From contig JAOTYD010000002.1 of NCBI GenBank assembly GCA_029862005.1, forward strand, positions 186,001 to 250,000: 64,000 nt of DNA, given 5' to 3'. This document shows positions 45,614 through 55,540 of this stretch, one piece after another (position 1 is the stretch's first letter; each line of letters opens with the position of its first letter). A model generated the notes under the pieces. The model was not told the DNA's origin, did not search any database, and worked only from the letters and a program-made list of their open reading frames with translations. Made by a program: the position numbers and the translations under genes. The stretch is from Gammaproteobacteria bacterium (GTDB taxonomy: Bacteria; Pseudomonadota; Gammaproteobacteria; GCA-001735895).

Positions 45614-47878
45614 ATGTTCGAATTCCTGTTCAAGTACCCAGTGAAGTTTTTCGATCAGGGCTCGCTGATCCTGGCCCTGCCAGGGTGGCAGTTGGCGCTG
45701 ATGCCGGTCGGGATACTGGTACTTGCCTTCATCGTACTCGGTTATTTCAACCTGCGCGGTAGCACTGGTATCCGTCATCGGGTGGTAATCGCCCTGCTAC
45801 GCAGTCTTGCTATTTCGCTGGTTTTATTCAGCCTGTCGCGACCGCTACTCGAAGTGACATCACAACTGGAACAACCGGGCCTGATCGGGATTCTACTCGA
45901 TAATTCTGTCAGTATGCGAATCGAGGATTTCGCCGGCGCACCGCGCAGCCGGGTAATTCAGCAGCAGCTCGACGCTGACTCCGGTAGCCTGCTGCGTTCG
46001 TTGCAGCAGAGATTCGAAATCCGCCTGTTCCGGTTCGGCGAAGACACGCAAGCAATAACCGGGATCGGGGCCATGAATTACGATGACGGCGACAGTAACC
46101 TGGTTCGGGCACTCGAGGTCGTGCAACAAACACTGCAAGGCGAACCCCTCGCCGGACTGGTCGTAATCAGCGATGGTGCCGTTCGTTCGACGGCGCAACT
46201 CGACGCCCTGCTGTTGTCGCTGCGGGCGGCCCAGGTTCCGGTTTTCAGCATCGGCGTTGGCCAGCCCCGCTACCAGCGTGACATCGAGATCAGCCGGATC
46301 AGGTTACCGAGCCGTGTGCTGAAAGGCAGCCGGGTTATCGCCGATGTTGCCGTGACCCAGCAAGGCTATAACGGGGAATCGCTTGATCTCATCGTCGAGG
46401 ATGACGGCCGTATCCTGCAAAAACAAACCATAACGCTTGAACCGGGAACGCAGTCTTTCAGGATACCGCTGATCGCGGAAGATAGCGGTACGCGACGGCT
46501 GGAGTTTTATCTCGCGAACCTGGCAGATGAACAAATCGTCGCAAATAACAGTCAACAGGAAATGCTGTCGATCAACGACGATAAAATGCGAATCCTCTAC
46601 TTCGAGGGAGAACCACGATTCGAATTGAAGTTTGTACGACGCGCGGTCGAGGATGATCGCAACCTCGGCGTAACAGGCCTGGTTAGAACCGCGGATGCGA
46701 AGTTTTACCGGGTTGGAATCGAATCGCAGCAGGAGTTGCGCGATGGTTTCCCGGTTACGCGTAAAGAACTGTTTGCCTACGACGCACTGATCCTCGGCAG
46801 CGTGGAAATATCCCTGCTGAGCCGGGAACAGCAGGAAATGATCGTCGAGTTTGTCAGCGATCGCGGTGGTGGCCTGCTCATGCTCGGTGGCCGCCACGCG
46901 TTTTCCGAGGGCGGTTACCGGGATTCGCTGCTACGCGATATCTCGCCGGTGGTGATGGCCGAACAGGCACAACCCGAGTTCAGCCGCGAGGTCAAGGTCC
47001 AGCCGACCGCGGCCGCCCTGGTGCAACCCGCGTTATTGATTGCCGACGATAATGAGAAATCGATTGCACGCTGGCAAACCCTGCCCCCGCTCACCATTGT
47101 CAATCCGATTCAACAGGTTAAACCGGGGGCAACCTTGCTGCTGACCAGTGCGCCGCAGGCACAGCAAGATCAATTTGTTATCATGGCTTCTCAGCGCTAT
47201 GGTCGTGGTAAGGTAATCGCGTTTGCGGTACAGAATTCATGGAACTGGCAAATGCACCAGGATATCGAGCCTGAAGATCAGACTCACGAGATCCTATGGC
47301 GCCAGCTGCTACGTTGGCTGGTTGAAGACGTCCCGGCACAGGTTGGTCTCTCCCTGTCGAGCCAGAATATCCATTCTGGCGGAACCATCAGGCTGCGCAG
47401 CGAAGTGCTGGATTTCGGTGAAAAATCCGATGCTCCACGCCAGCTGCACGCAGTGCTAACGGCACCGACCGGACTGGAGCAGATAAAGCCCCTTACCCCA
47501 CACCCGTCCGAACCCGGTGTTTACGAGACTGAAATAGCAGCTAATGATCCCGGGGATTACCTGCTGCACATCGAGCTCGAACAGCCGGATAAGGTAATCC
47601 GCAGCAGCGAATCCCGCTTCACCGTGACGGACGAGGGCAGTGAATACTATCGTTCAGAAATGAACGAAAAACTGCTGCGTAAACTGGCGGTCGACACCGG
47701 TGGTGATTTTTTCAACGCCAACGAGGCCGACAAGCTGGCGGACGCACTGCAAGCGCATCAACGCGGGACAACCACGCTGGTTCGCCATGAACTGTGGGAT
47801 ATGCCATCAATATTCCTGTTGCTGATTTTGTTTTTATGCGCAGAGTGGGGATATCGACGCTGGTGCAACCTGGTATGA
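45614..47878 (+). CDS. VWA-type membrane protein with amidotransferase-like domain
   Basis: A 754-residue inner-membrane protein. Two N-terminal helices ('WQLALMPVGILVLAFIVLGYF' and 'VVIALLRSLAISLVLFSLSRP') precede a VWA-like domain with a MIDAS-type 'DNSVSM' and 'LVVISDGAV'. Beta-sandwich modules follow, then a class-I-glutamine-amidotransferase-like domain around 'LFAYDALILGSVEIS' and 'VSDRGGGLLMLGGRHAFSEGG'. A final helix 'SIFLLLILFLCAEWGY' anchors the C-terminus. The large central part should be periplasmic. Its stop overlaps the next gene's ATG, so the two are coupled. Confidence 0.85.
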   Translation: MFEFLFKYPVKFFDQGSLILALPGWQLALMPVGILVLAFIVLGYFNLRGSTGIRHRVVIALLRSLAISLVLFSLSRPLLEVTSQLEQPGLIGILLDNSVSMRIEDFAGAPRSRVIQQQLDADSGSLLRSLQQRFEIRLFRFGEDTQAITGIGAMNYDDGDSNLVRALEVVQQTLQGEPLAGLVVISDGAVRSTAQLDALLLSLRAAQVPVFSIGVGQPRYQRDIEISRIRLPSRVLKGSRVIADVAVTQQGYNGESLDLIVEDDGRILQKQTITLEPGTQSFRIPLIAEDSGTRRLEFYLANLADEQIVANNSQQEMLSINDDKMRILYFEGEPRFELKFVRRAVEDDRNLGVTGLVRTADAKFYRVGIESQQELRDGFPVTRKELFAYDALILGSVEISLLSREQQEMIVEFVSDRGGGLLMLGGRHAFSEGGYRDSLLRDISPVVMAEQAQPEFSREVKVQPTAAALVQPALLIADDNEKSIARWQTLPPLTIVNPIQQVKPGATLLLTSAPQAQQDQFVIMASQRYGRGKVIAFAVQNSWNWQMHQDIEPEDQTHEILWRQLLRWLVEDVPAQVGLSLSSQNIHSGGTIRLRSEVLDFGEKSDAPRQLHAVLTAPTGLEQIKPLTPHPSEPGVYETEIAANDPGDYLLHIELEQPDKVIRSSESRFTVTDEGSEYYRSEMNEKLLRKLAVDTGGDFFNANEADKLADALQAHQRGTTTLVRHELWDMPSIFLLLILFLCAEWGYRRWCNLV

Positions 47879-48846
47879 AAATCGGACTCGTGATCTGCCT
47901 GGTGTTGCTGACCGCGCCGGCGCAGGCACTGCAACACCATCTGCTGATAATCAGTGGCCTGGGTGGAACCGAAAACTATAAGCAACAGTTTTCGCGCGCA
48001 TCCTCGAGCCTGGTCGAGGCGGCACTCCGGGCTGGTATCGACACCGGCAATATCCTGCTGCTGACCGCCGATTCGCCAATCGAGACGCCGGTCAATCATC
48101 GGCGGGCTGACAAGGCAACGATCAAGGAGGCTTTGCTGGAAATCGGCGCCAGATCTAGTGCCGAAGACCGGATATTCGTGGTGCTGATCGGCCATGGAAA
48201 TCCGCGCGGCGAAAGCGCAGTATTCAACCTGCCCGGCCCCGACATATCGGCCGAAGAACTCGCCGAGGCAATGTCCGGGTTCGACGATCGCACGAGCGTT
48301 ATTGTCAACACGGCATCGGCAAGCGGCCCTTTTCTAAAACCGCTGAGCCGTGATAACCGTGTTGTCATTACCGCAACATCGAGCGGACGCGAGTACCACG
48401 CGGCGCTATTCGGTGAGTTATTTATCGCCGCCTTCACCACAATGAACGCGGACCGGGACAAGGATGAAAGAATTTCGATGCTGGAGGCTTTCGACTATGC
48501 GCGACGTGAAGTAAAGCGTAGTTTCGAAACTGAAAAACGCCTGCCGACCGAACATGCAATGTTGGACGACAATGGCGACGGCGCAGGTAGCCTCGATCCC
48601 GGTGAATTTAAAGCAGACGGTGCACTTGCAAATCGCACCTACCTGCAGCAACCCCCATCACAGGCGACGGGCGCCTCCAGTAAACTGATCGCGATGCTGA
48701 AGCGTAAACAGTTGATCGAGCAATCGATCAGCGAACTGAAATTGCAGCGTGACAATCTGACCCCGGAAAAGTACTACGCCGAACTTGAAATTTTACTGGT
48801 CGACCTGGCGCTGTTGAGCCGGGAAATCAGGGCACAGGGCGGATAA
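47875..48846 (+). CDS. Exported C13/caspase-like protein with Ser in place of the catalytic Cys
   Basis: A 323-residue protein with a signal peptide ending near Ala17-Gln-Ala. The caspase-hemoglobinase fold is suggested by 'HHLLIISGLGGTENYKQQF', the His dyad residue His107 in 'VVLIGHGNPRGE', and 'SVIVNTASASGPF'. The last lines up with the legumain-type A-C-x-S-G motif, but Ser148 stands where Cys is expected. Two EF-hand-like Asp/Gly loops ('DRDKDERISMLEAF' and 'DDNGDGAGSLDPGEF') follow, then a C-terminal coiled coil. It may be an inactive scaffold or a Ser-dependent enzyme. The start overlaps the preceding stop (ATGA), and a 31-residue longer frame upstream is rejected. Confidence 0.75.
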   Translation: MKIGLVICLVLLTAPAQALQHHLLIISGLGGTENYKQQFSRASSSLVEAALRAGIDTGNILLLTADSPIETPVNHRRADKATIKEALLEIGARSSAEDRIFVVLIGHGNPRGESAVFNLPGPDISAEELAEAMSGFDDRTSVIVNTASASGPFLKPLSRDNRVVITATSSGREYHAALFGELFIAAFTTMNADRDKDERISMLEAFDYARREVKRSFETEKRLPTEHAMLDDNGDGAGSLDPGEFKADGALANRTYLQQPPSQATGASSKLIAMLKRKQLIEQSISELKLQRDNLTPEKYYAELEILLVDLALLSREIRAQGG

Positions 48847-51390
48847 ATGAAATCCGGCCTGGCATTGCTGCTGATCTGCGTTCAACTTGCCGCGGTTGCC
48901 AGTGCCTCCCCGCTTGAAACGCTCCGGACCCTGCGCCTCGCCGGAAACTATCAACAGGCGCTTGACCTGGCGCGCGACGAACTCAGGTTAGACAATAACA
49001 ACGCGCGCCTGCTAAACGAGCTCGGAGAACTCGAGTACATCAGCGGTGACCTGGATGCAGCATTTGCGCATTTCCAGCAGGTCATCGACCTGGCAGATGT
49101 CGATTTGCTGATGGCAAAGTGGAATCTCGCCGAGATTCATCACCTACGGGGCGAGCATCAGCTGGCGGAGGGCTTCTATCACGAGATCCGTGAGGCTTTC
49201 CAGACGCAACCCGACCTGAACTCCCGCGATCTTTACGCCATCGCAAATGCCACGCGCATGCTTGGCAGGTCAGACCCACAGCTGTTCAAAGAGGCAGTAC
49301 AGTTATTCGACCAGGCGAGCCGTATGAATCCGTCCGAAGTCGATGCCGGAATCGAACTGGGTGAACTGTTGCTCGAGAAATATAACAACCAGGAAGCGCT
49401 CGAAGTTTTCAAAGAAGTACTGTCAAGGAACGACAAGCACCCACTGGCGCTGCTGGGACTGGCCAGGAGCCAGCACTTCGACTATTCCTCCGCGGCCATG
49501 CAGACCGCATTGCAGGTACTTGAGCTCAATCCAAACCTGGTTCCGGCCCGGGTGTTCATGTCGCGCCTGTACCTCGAGCTGGAACAGTATGAGGATGCAA
49601 AATTCGAGGTTCAACGGGCGCTCGAGGTAAATCCCGTGTCGCTCGAGGCCCTGGCCATGCTGGCGGTGGTGCATCACCTCGAGCGAAACACTGTCGGGTT
49701 CGTTGCGGCCGAACAGCGGGTGCTCGGACTCAATCCCCGGTATGCCGGGCTATATACTGCACTCGCCGACCTCGCGGCACGAAATCGACTCTACCGCGAG
49801 GCACAGGATTTTGCCGCCATCGCGGTAAAGCTTGATTCGCAATCGTGGCAGGGTTATGGACTGCTGGGTATGAACCAGCTGCGCCTGGGACTGATCTCCG
49901 AAGGCAGGGCCAATCTCGAGCGCTCGTTTAGCGGCGATCCCTATAACATCTGGATAAAAAATACGCTGCAGCTCGCTGACAGTTTTAACGACTATGTGCA
50001 AATCACCGAAGGCCAGTTCCAGGTTGTTTTGCATCGCAATGAAAATGCTCTACTCGGGGAATACATACATGAGCTGACGGCCAGCGCCTACCGGCATTTC
50101 AGTGCGCGCTATCGACACGAACCCGATAAATCCATCCGGGTAGAACTGTACCCGGACCATGCCGACTTCTCGGTGCGCTCGGTGGGTCTCGCCGGAGTCG
50201 GCCTGCTGGGGGTTTGCTTCGGACCGGTGGTGGCCATGGATTCCCCGGCCGCGCGCGAACGCAGCGCTTTCAACTGGGGTTCGACGTTGTGGCACGAACT
50301 TGCGCACGTCTTCCATCTGTCGATGACGGATAACCGCGTACCGCGCTGGTTTTCCGAAGGTCTCGCCGTCTACGAGGAACGCATCGCGCGACCTGGCTGG
50401 GGAGGAGATGTCACGCCGGAATTTCTACTCGCTTATCTCGAGGGCCGCCTGCTGCCGCTCAGTAAGCTGAACAATGGATTCGTGCGCCCGAGCTACCCGG
50501 AACAGGTCATTCATTCCTATTTCCAGGCTTCGCTGGTATTTGAATTCATCGAATCCCGCTGGGGCTTCGATGTCATCCGCGAAACACTGAATGCTTTTCG
50601 CGACAGTAAATCTCCCGATAACGAGCTACCTGCACGCCTGCAACTCGATGCAGCCGCGCTCGACGCCGCTTTCGATAAGTATCTGCGAGACAAGTACGCG
50701 ACTGCGTTACGGGCCTTGGGCAACCAGGTCGAGCCGGGGCAATCGATGCAGCCACCGATCGATCCCGACCAGGTAACCCAGGATACCGAGGTACCTGATC
50801 AGTATTTTGATCAGCTCAAACTCGGAAATTTAATGCTCGAGCAGGACAAACTGGACCTGGCCGAGTTGTTTCTCGACCGGGCACAGCAACTGTTCCCGGA
50901 ATACGCGGGTGCCGATAGCAGCTACTGGCTACTGGCGCAACTCTACCAGCGGCAGGGCAGGAACGAGCTGGCCGAACGACAACTGACCAGCATGACCGCG
51001 ATCAATGCAGAACACCTTGAAGCGCATCTGCAGCTTGCCGGGCTGCGCGCCCAATTCGGCGATCACAGCGGCGCGGCGGCGGCGCTCGAAGCCGCAATTT
51101 ATATTTATCCCTACGAGCTGGAGCTGCACCGGGCACTGGCAGGGCACCAGGCCAGCCTGGGAGATTGGGGCAAGGTTACGCGCGAACGGCGTGCCCTGTT
51201 GGCACTGGACCCGGTTGATAAGGCAGAAGCTTATTACCAGCTGGCCTACGCCTATGATCGCGCGGGCGATCGATCTTCTGCACGTGAACAGATATTATAT
51301 GCGCTTGAGATCGCGCCTAATTTCCACCCCGCGCAGGAATTATTGCTCTCGTTGCGGGGCCTGGTACCCGCCGCGACCGAGACTCAATAG
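48847..51390 (+). CDS. TPR protein with gluzincin (peptidase MA-like) domain
   Basis: An 847-residue exported protein. After a signal peptide the first ~390 residues are TPR repeats ('RLLNELGELEYISGDLDAAFAHF' type). The centre is a zinc protease domain with HExxH at 483-487 ('LWHELAHVFHLS') and the third ligand Glu504 in 'RWFSEGLAVYEE', the peptidase MA-like arrangement. A second TPR block fills residues ~650-840. All zinc ligands are present. It begins directly after the stop of the caspase-like gene, so the two probably act together; substrate unknown. Confidence 0.88.
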   Translation: MKSGLALLLICVQLAAVASASPLETLRTLRLAGNYQQALDLARDELRLDNNNARLLNELGELEYISGDLDAAFAHFQQVIDLADVDLLMAKWNLAEIHHLRGEHQLAEGFYHEIREAFQTQPDLNSRDLYAIANATRMLGRSDPQLFKEAVQLFDQASRMNPSEVDAGIELGELLLEKYNNQEALEVFKEVLSRNDKHPLALLGLARSQHFDYSSAAMQTALQVLELNPNLVPARVFMSRLYLELEQYEDAKFEVQRALEVNPVSLEALAMLAVVHHLERNTVGFVAAEQRVLGLNPRYAGLYTALADLAARNRLYREAQDFAAIAVKLDSQSWQGYGLLGMNQLRLGLISEGRANLERSFSGDPYNIWIKNTLQLADSFNDYVQITEGQFQVVLHRNENALLGEYIHELTASAYRHFSARYRHEPDKSIRVELYPDHADFSVRSVGLAGVGLLGVCFGPVVAMDSPAARERSAFNWGSTLWHELAHVFHLSMTDNRVPRWFSEGLAVYEERIARPGWGGDVTPEFLLAYLEGRLLPLSKLNNGFVRPSYPEQVIHSYFQASLVFEFIESRWGFDVIRETLNAFRDSKSPDNELPARLQLDAAALDAAFDKYLRDKYATALRALGNQVEPGQSMQPPIDPDQVTQDTEVPDQYFDQLKLGNLMLEQDKLDLAELFLDRAQQLFPEYAGADSSYWLLAQLYQRQGRNELAERQLTSMTAINAEHLEAHLQLAGLRAQFGDHSGAAAALEAAIYIYPYELELHRALAGHQASLGDWGKVTRERRALLALDPVDKAEAYYQLAYAYDRAGDRSSAREQILYALEIAPNFHPAQELLLSLRGLVPAATETQ

Positions 51391-51449
51391 ACGGTGTATC
51401 AAGACAGAACACCGCAGTCGGCAGTTGATTCTGCCAGGATATAACAGGC

Positions 51450-52493
51450 ATGAGAGACACGCCGATGGACATGCAAACTGAATCCCTGCAGGCTGCAGAT
51501 GATATCCAGCTCGCCGAGGACCTGAAAACCCGCTACCAGAAAACCCGCGAAGAGCTGGCAAAAATGATCGTCGGACAGGATAGCGTCGTCGAGCAGGTTT
51601 TACTCACCATCCTCGCGGGTGGCAACAGCCTCATCGTCGGCGTACCCGGCCTCGCCAAGACCCTGTTAATTCACACCATCGCACAGGTACTGGATCTCGG
51701 CTTTTCCCGTATCCAGTTCACCCCGGACCTGATGCCCTCGGATATCACCGGCACTGACCTGGTGCAGGAAAACCCGGAAACCGGAAAGCGCGAGCTCACT
51801 TTTCTGCCCGGACCGATATTCTCGAATATCGTGCTCGCCGATGAAATCAATCGCACCCCGCCCAAAACCCAGTCCGCACTGCTCGAGGCAATGCAGGAAC
51901 ACCAGGTCACGGTGCAGGGCAAGACCTACGATCTCGGCGAGCCGTTCTTCGTTTTCGCGACGCAGAATCCGATCGAGCTGGAAGGCACCTATCCCCTGCC
52001 GGAAGCGCAGCTCGATCGCTTCATGTTCGAGATTGTCATCGATTACCTGTCGGAACAGGAAGAACTTGACGTGGTACGCCAGACCACGTCGCTACGCGAT
52101 GTCAGTTTCAACTACGCGATGAACGGGGAGCAGATCCGCGAGTTTCAAAAACTGGTGCGCCGGGTGCCAGTGTCAGGGGCGATATCGCAGTATGCGTTGA
52201 GCCTGGTACGCAGCAGCCGGCCCGGATCACCGGGCGGACTCGACTTTGTTGACAACTGGGTTGCCTACGGCGCCAGTACCCGCGCTGCACAATACCTGGT
52301 ACTGGGCGCCAAGGCGCGCGCGCTGGTGGACGGACGCTACCATGTCGATTTCGACGATATCGTCAAGCTCGCCAAACCCGTGCTGCGGCATCGCGTGCTG
52401 CGTAACTTTCATGCAGAGTCGGAAAAGATCAGTGCTGATGAACTCATCGATCGACTGGTCGACGCGGTGCCGCTACCGAGTTCAGGCATGTAG
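51450..52493 (+). CDS. MoxR family AAA+ ATPase
   Basis: A 347-residue chaperone-type AAA+ ATPase. Walker A is 'GVPGLAKT', Walker B is 'VLADEINR', sensor and pore segments include 'FATQNPIELEGTYPLPEAQLDRFMF', and 'HVDFDDIVKLAKPVLRHRV' is in the C-terminal lid. MoxR proteins act with VWA proteins in metal insertion or complex assembly. Here a DUF58 gene follows after 11 bases and VWA genes lie on both sides. An ATG at 51465 is an alternative start. Confidence 0.96.
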   Translation: MRDTPMDMQTESLQAADDIQLAEDLKTRYQKTREELAKMIVGQDSVVEQVLLTILAGGNSLIVGVPGLAKTLLIHTIAQVLDLGFSRIQFTPDLMPSDITGTDLVQENPETGKRELTFLPGPIFSNIVLADEINRTPPKTQSALLEAMQEHQVTVQGKTYDLGEPFFVFATQNPIELEGTYPLPEAQLDRFMFEIVIDYLSEQEELDVVRQTTSLRDVSFNYAMNGEQIREFQKLVRRVPVSGAISQYALSLVRSSRPGSPGGLDFVDNWVAYGASTRAAQYLVLGAKARALVDGRYHVDFDDIVKLAKPVLRHRVLRNFHAESEKISADELIDRLVDAVPLPSSGM

Positions 52494-52504
52494 GTAATAG
52501 CGCG

Positions 52505-53428
52505 ATGCTGGAACCAAGGGAAGCTGGCGGCCAGGTACCCGGTCAACGATTTATCGACCCGGAGGTGCTGACTCGAATAGATAACCTTGAACTGGTGGCG
52601 CGCAACGTGGTGGATGGATTCATCAGCGGACTGCATCGATCGCCGCTGCTCGGCATGACGATGGATTTCGCCGAACACCGTGCCTACATGCCGGGTGACG
52701 ATGTACGGCGCATCGACTGGCGCCTGTACGCGCGCACCGATCGGCTGTACATCAAGCAATTCGAAGCCGATACCAACGCGAACCTGCACCTGGTGCTGGA
52801 TGTTTCCAGGTCCATGGATTACGGCAGCGGTGCGGTGACCAAGCTCGGCTATGCGAAATTTCTCGCTGCGAGTCTCGCCTACCTGTCCAGGCGTCAGCGC
52901 GACCGCATCGGCCTGGTTACCTTCGATAACGATATCGTCGATGTCATCCCGACATCGATCAGGCATTTCGAACGCGTGTTACATATGCTCGACCAGCTAA
53001 AGGTCGGCGGGGCCAGTGAATATCATCGGCCACTCGAAAAAATTGCCGAGCAGCTGCGGCGACGCAGCCTCGTGGTACTGATTTCGGACCTGTACGAAAC
53101 TCCGGAAAGGCTTTTGAAGGCAATAAACCAGCTGCATTACCGGGGTAACGACCTGATCGTGTTTCACCTGCTCGATCCGCTCGAACTGAGCCTCGATCTC
53201 GGTGCAGTCACCAGCGTCGAGGACCTGGAGTCGGGGGTTAATTTACCGATCGCGAGCGAGCAGTTTCGCGACAGCTATCGCCAGCTGGTCCAGGAACACC
53301 AGGCCGAGCTGGAAAGCCGGTTCGGCGCAAACCAGATCGACTACATATTTACCGACATATCGCAGCCCCTCGATAGCACGCTGTTTCGCTACCTGTCGGA
53401 TCGAGCGCGGCAGAACCGGGTGCGATGA
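52505..53428 (+). CDS. DUF58 domain protein (VWA-like, MoxR partner)
   Basis: A 307-residue cytoplasmic protein. The DUF58 signature 'EHRAYMPGDDVRRIDWRLYAR' is at residues ~58-78, followed by a VWA fold with 'LVLDVSRSMDYGSG' (MIDAS D-x-S-x-S) and 'LVVLISDLYETPERLL'. DUF58 proteins are usual partners of MoxR ATPases, and the gene order moxR-DUF58-BatA is conserved in many phyla. Its stop overlaps the next ATG by 4 bases. Confidence 0.95.
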   Translation: MLEPREAGGQVPGQRFIDPEVLTRIDNLELVARNVVDGFISGLHRSPLLGMTMDFAEHRAYMPGDDVRRIDWRLYARTDRLYIKQFEADTNANLHLVLDVSRSMDYGSGAVTKLGYAKFLAASLAYLSRRQRDRIGLVTFDNDIVDVIPTSIRHFERVLHMLDQLKVGGASEYHRPLEKIAEQLRRRSLVVLISDLYETPERLLKAINQLHYRGNDLIVFHLLDPLELSLDLGAVTSVEDLESGVNLPIASEQFRDSYRQLVQEHQAELESRFGANQIDYIFTDISQPLDSTLFRYLSDRARQNRVR

Positions 53429-55530
53429 TGGGACTGTCCTGGATCAACCCGCTCTACCTGGCCGGCACACTGTTACTGGCCCTGCCGATACTGATTCACC
53501 TGGTGCAACGCCACCGCGTTAACGGTATCAAGTTCCCGTCACTGATGTTTCTCGAGCGCATCCCGCTGCGTGAAAAACGTCGGCTCGAGATCAGAAACTG
53601 GCTGCTGTTACTGCTGCGCTGCCTGTTGCTGCTGCTCATCGTGCTGGCGTTTGCACGCCCGTTCCTGGTCGGCGAGACCGGACCGGTTGCGCTCGACCCG
53701 GAACGTACGGATAGTGTCATCGTAATCGATCGCTCCTACAGCATGCGCGTTGCCGATCACTGGCAGCAGGCGCAGCAAATGGCTTTGGACCTGGTCGACC
53801 GGAAACAGGCACAGGATAGAATCGCTGTCATCGTATTCGATGAAAACGCCGCCGTCGTCAGCGACCTTTCCAGCAACGCGGAAAACCTGCGCACGGTGAT
53901 CAGGCGCCAGGCGCCGGGTATGCGCGCTACCCGACTGCGCCTGGGCCTGGAACAGGCAGCGAGACTGCTGGACGCGAGTAATGCAAGCACCAGAAAGGTT
54001 TTACTGGTATCCGACTTCCAGGCGAGTGCGGTAAAGCCCGGTGAAATCCCGAAAATCAACCGGGATATCGAACTAAAAATGCTACCAGTCGATGTCGTGA
54101 GCGTGACGAATACGACGATTTCATCGCTTACCATCGGGCCGCCAACGCGCAACACTGTTGACGAATATTCGCTTAGGGTCGAGATCACGAACCATGCGAC
54201 AGACAGGCTGGACCAGCAACTTCGGCTAACGGTAAATGGGCGTCAACTCGCAACACGTGATTTGCACCTGGCACCCGGCAGTATGCTGAGCGAAACTTTT
54301 GACAACCTGGGTACCGGCGGTGACCTGGTGCGGGGCGTGGTCAGCCTCAATGACGATGACCTGTCAATCGATAACAACGCATTCTTCGTCTATTCCAGCA
54401 AACAACAGGTACCGGTATTAATCGTCGAAAGCGCGCAACCACGCCCCAACCAGTCGCTTTACCTCGAAAATGCGTTGCGGCTTTCGCGTAATCCCGTATT
54501 CAGCATCAAGCGCCTGCGCTGGCAGGAACTCAATCCGGAAGACCTCGCGACCTGGGCAGTCATTATCGTTAACGATGCATCGATCCCGGGAGGCAAGCTG
54601 GGCTCGGCATTGCAGGATTTTGTTGTGTCCGGGGGCGGTTTACTGGTTGCAACCGGGGAAAACCTCCAGGCTAACTGGCCGGCGGGCAACGACGGTTTCC
54701 TGCCGGGGACGCCGTTACGTCGGGTCGACTCGAAACCAGGCGAAGCACGAGATATTTCGGAAATCGTCAGCGATCATCCGCTCACCAACGATCCCTCGGT
54801 CCCGAAGGGTATCGACCTGTCGTCGGCACGGATCTTCAGCTACCGTAATTTTAAAACCAGCGCGAGCGACCGGGTGCTGGCACGCTATAGCGATGGTGCT
54901 CCGGCGCTGCTGGAAACAGCGCAACAGCAAGGCCGCGTGCTGGTTCTGACCAGCACGCTCGACACACACTGGAACGATCTTGCCCTGCAGCCGCCCTTCC
55001 TGCCTTTCCTGCACCAGGCCCTGCGCTACCTGGCAGACTTTGAATCCTACCCGCAGGGATTTGAAATCGGTAGCGTCATCGATGTCATGCACTATGCACG
55101 TGCATTTGCCGGCGGTGATGCAATCGTCGCTGCCGCTGATGACGCGGCCGTGGTTGTCGAAACGCCGTCGACCGGGGAAATCCGCCTGGATCGGCAATCA
55201 CCTTTGCTGGCTGTTACTGAACCCGGCTTCTACCAGGTCCACCGCGCAACCCCGGCGGACGCGGAAGTGGTGCTGGCGGCGAATATCAATCCGGTCGAAG
55301 CGAATCTCGAAATTCTTGACCCCGAACGTTTTGTAGAGGAAATTAGAGCCACGGTCGCACCGACACAGAGGGTCGGATTACTTACCCGGCGACAGGTCGC
55401 CGAGTACGAGCAATTTCAGCAGCTGTGGCACGCGTTTCTATCCGTGGTACTGGTATTGATGCTGGTCGAGGCATTTTCTGCGAACTGGATCGTGCAAAAC
55501 TGGTCTACCAACAAACGGACCGGAGCCTGA
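53425..55530 (+). CDS. BatA-type VWA membrane protein
   Basis: A 701-residue protein. The N-terminal 'INPLYLAGTLLLALPILIHL' helix plus 'FPSLMFL' and 'RNWLLLLLRCLLLLLIVLAFARPFL' form the aerotolerance-regulator N-terminal (BatA) module. A VWA domain with MIDAS 'IDRSYSMRV' follows, then beta domains and a glutamine-amidotransferase-like region around 'GSALQDFVVSGGGLLVATGE'. A C-terminal helix near residue 675 anchors it. It resembles the gene at 45614 in layout, so the cluster holds two paralogous VWA proteins. The previous gene overlaps by ATGA. Confidence 0.9.
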   Translation: MMGLSWINPLYLAGTLLLALPILIHLVQRHRVNGIKFPSLMFLERIPLREKRRLEIRNWLLLLLRCLLLLLIVLAFARPFLVGETGPVALDPERTDSVIVIDRSYSMRVADHWQQAQQMALDLVDRKQAQDRIAVIVFDENAAVVSDLSSNAENLRTVIRRQAPGMRATRLRLGLEQAARLLDASNASTRKVLLVSDFQASAVKPGEIPKINRDIELKMLPVDVVSVTNTTISSLTIGPPTRNTVDEYSLRVEITNHATDRLDQQLRLTVNGRQLATRDLHLAPGSMLSETFDNLGTGGDLVRGVVSLNDDDLSIDNNAFFVYSSKQQVPVLIVESAQPRPNQSLYLENALRLSRNPVFSIKRLRWQELNPEDLATWAVIIVNDASIPGGKLGSALQDFVVSGGGLLVATGENLQANWPAGNDGFLPGTPLRRVDSKPGEARDISEIVSDHPLTNDPSVPKGIDLSSARIFSYRNFKTSASDRVLARYSDGAPALLETAQQQGRVLVLTSTLDTHWNDLALQPPFLPFLHQALRYLADFESYPQGFEIGSVIDVMHYARAFAGGDAIVAAADDAAVVVETPSTGEIRLDRQSPLLAVTEPGFYQVHRATPADAEVVLAANINPVEANLEILDPERFVEEIRATVAPTQRVGLLTRRQVAEYEQFQQLWHAFLSVVLVLMLVEAFSANWIVQNWSTNKRTGA

Positions 55531-55540
55531 CAAACTCAAC

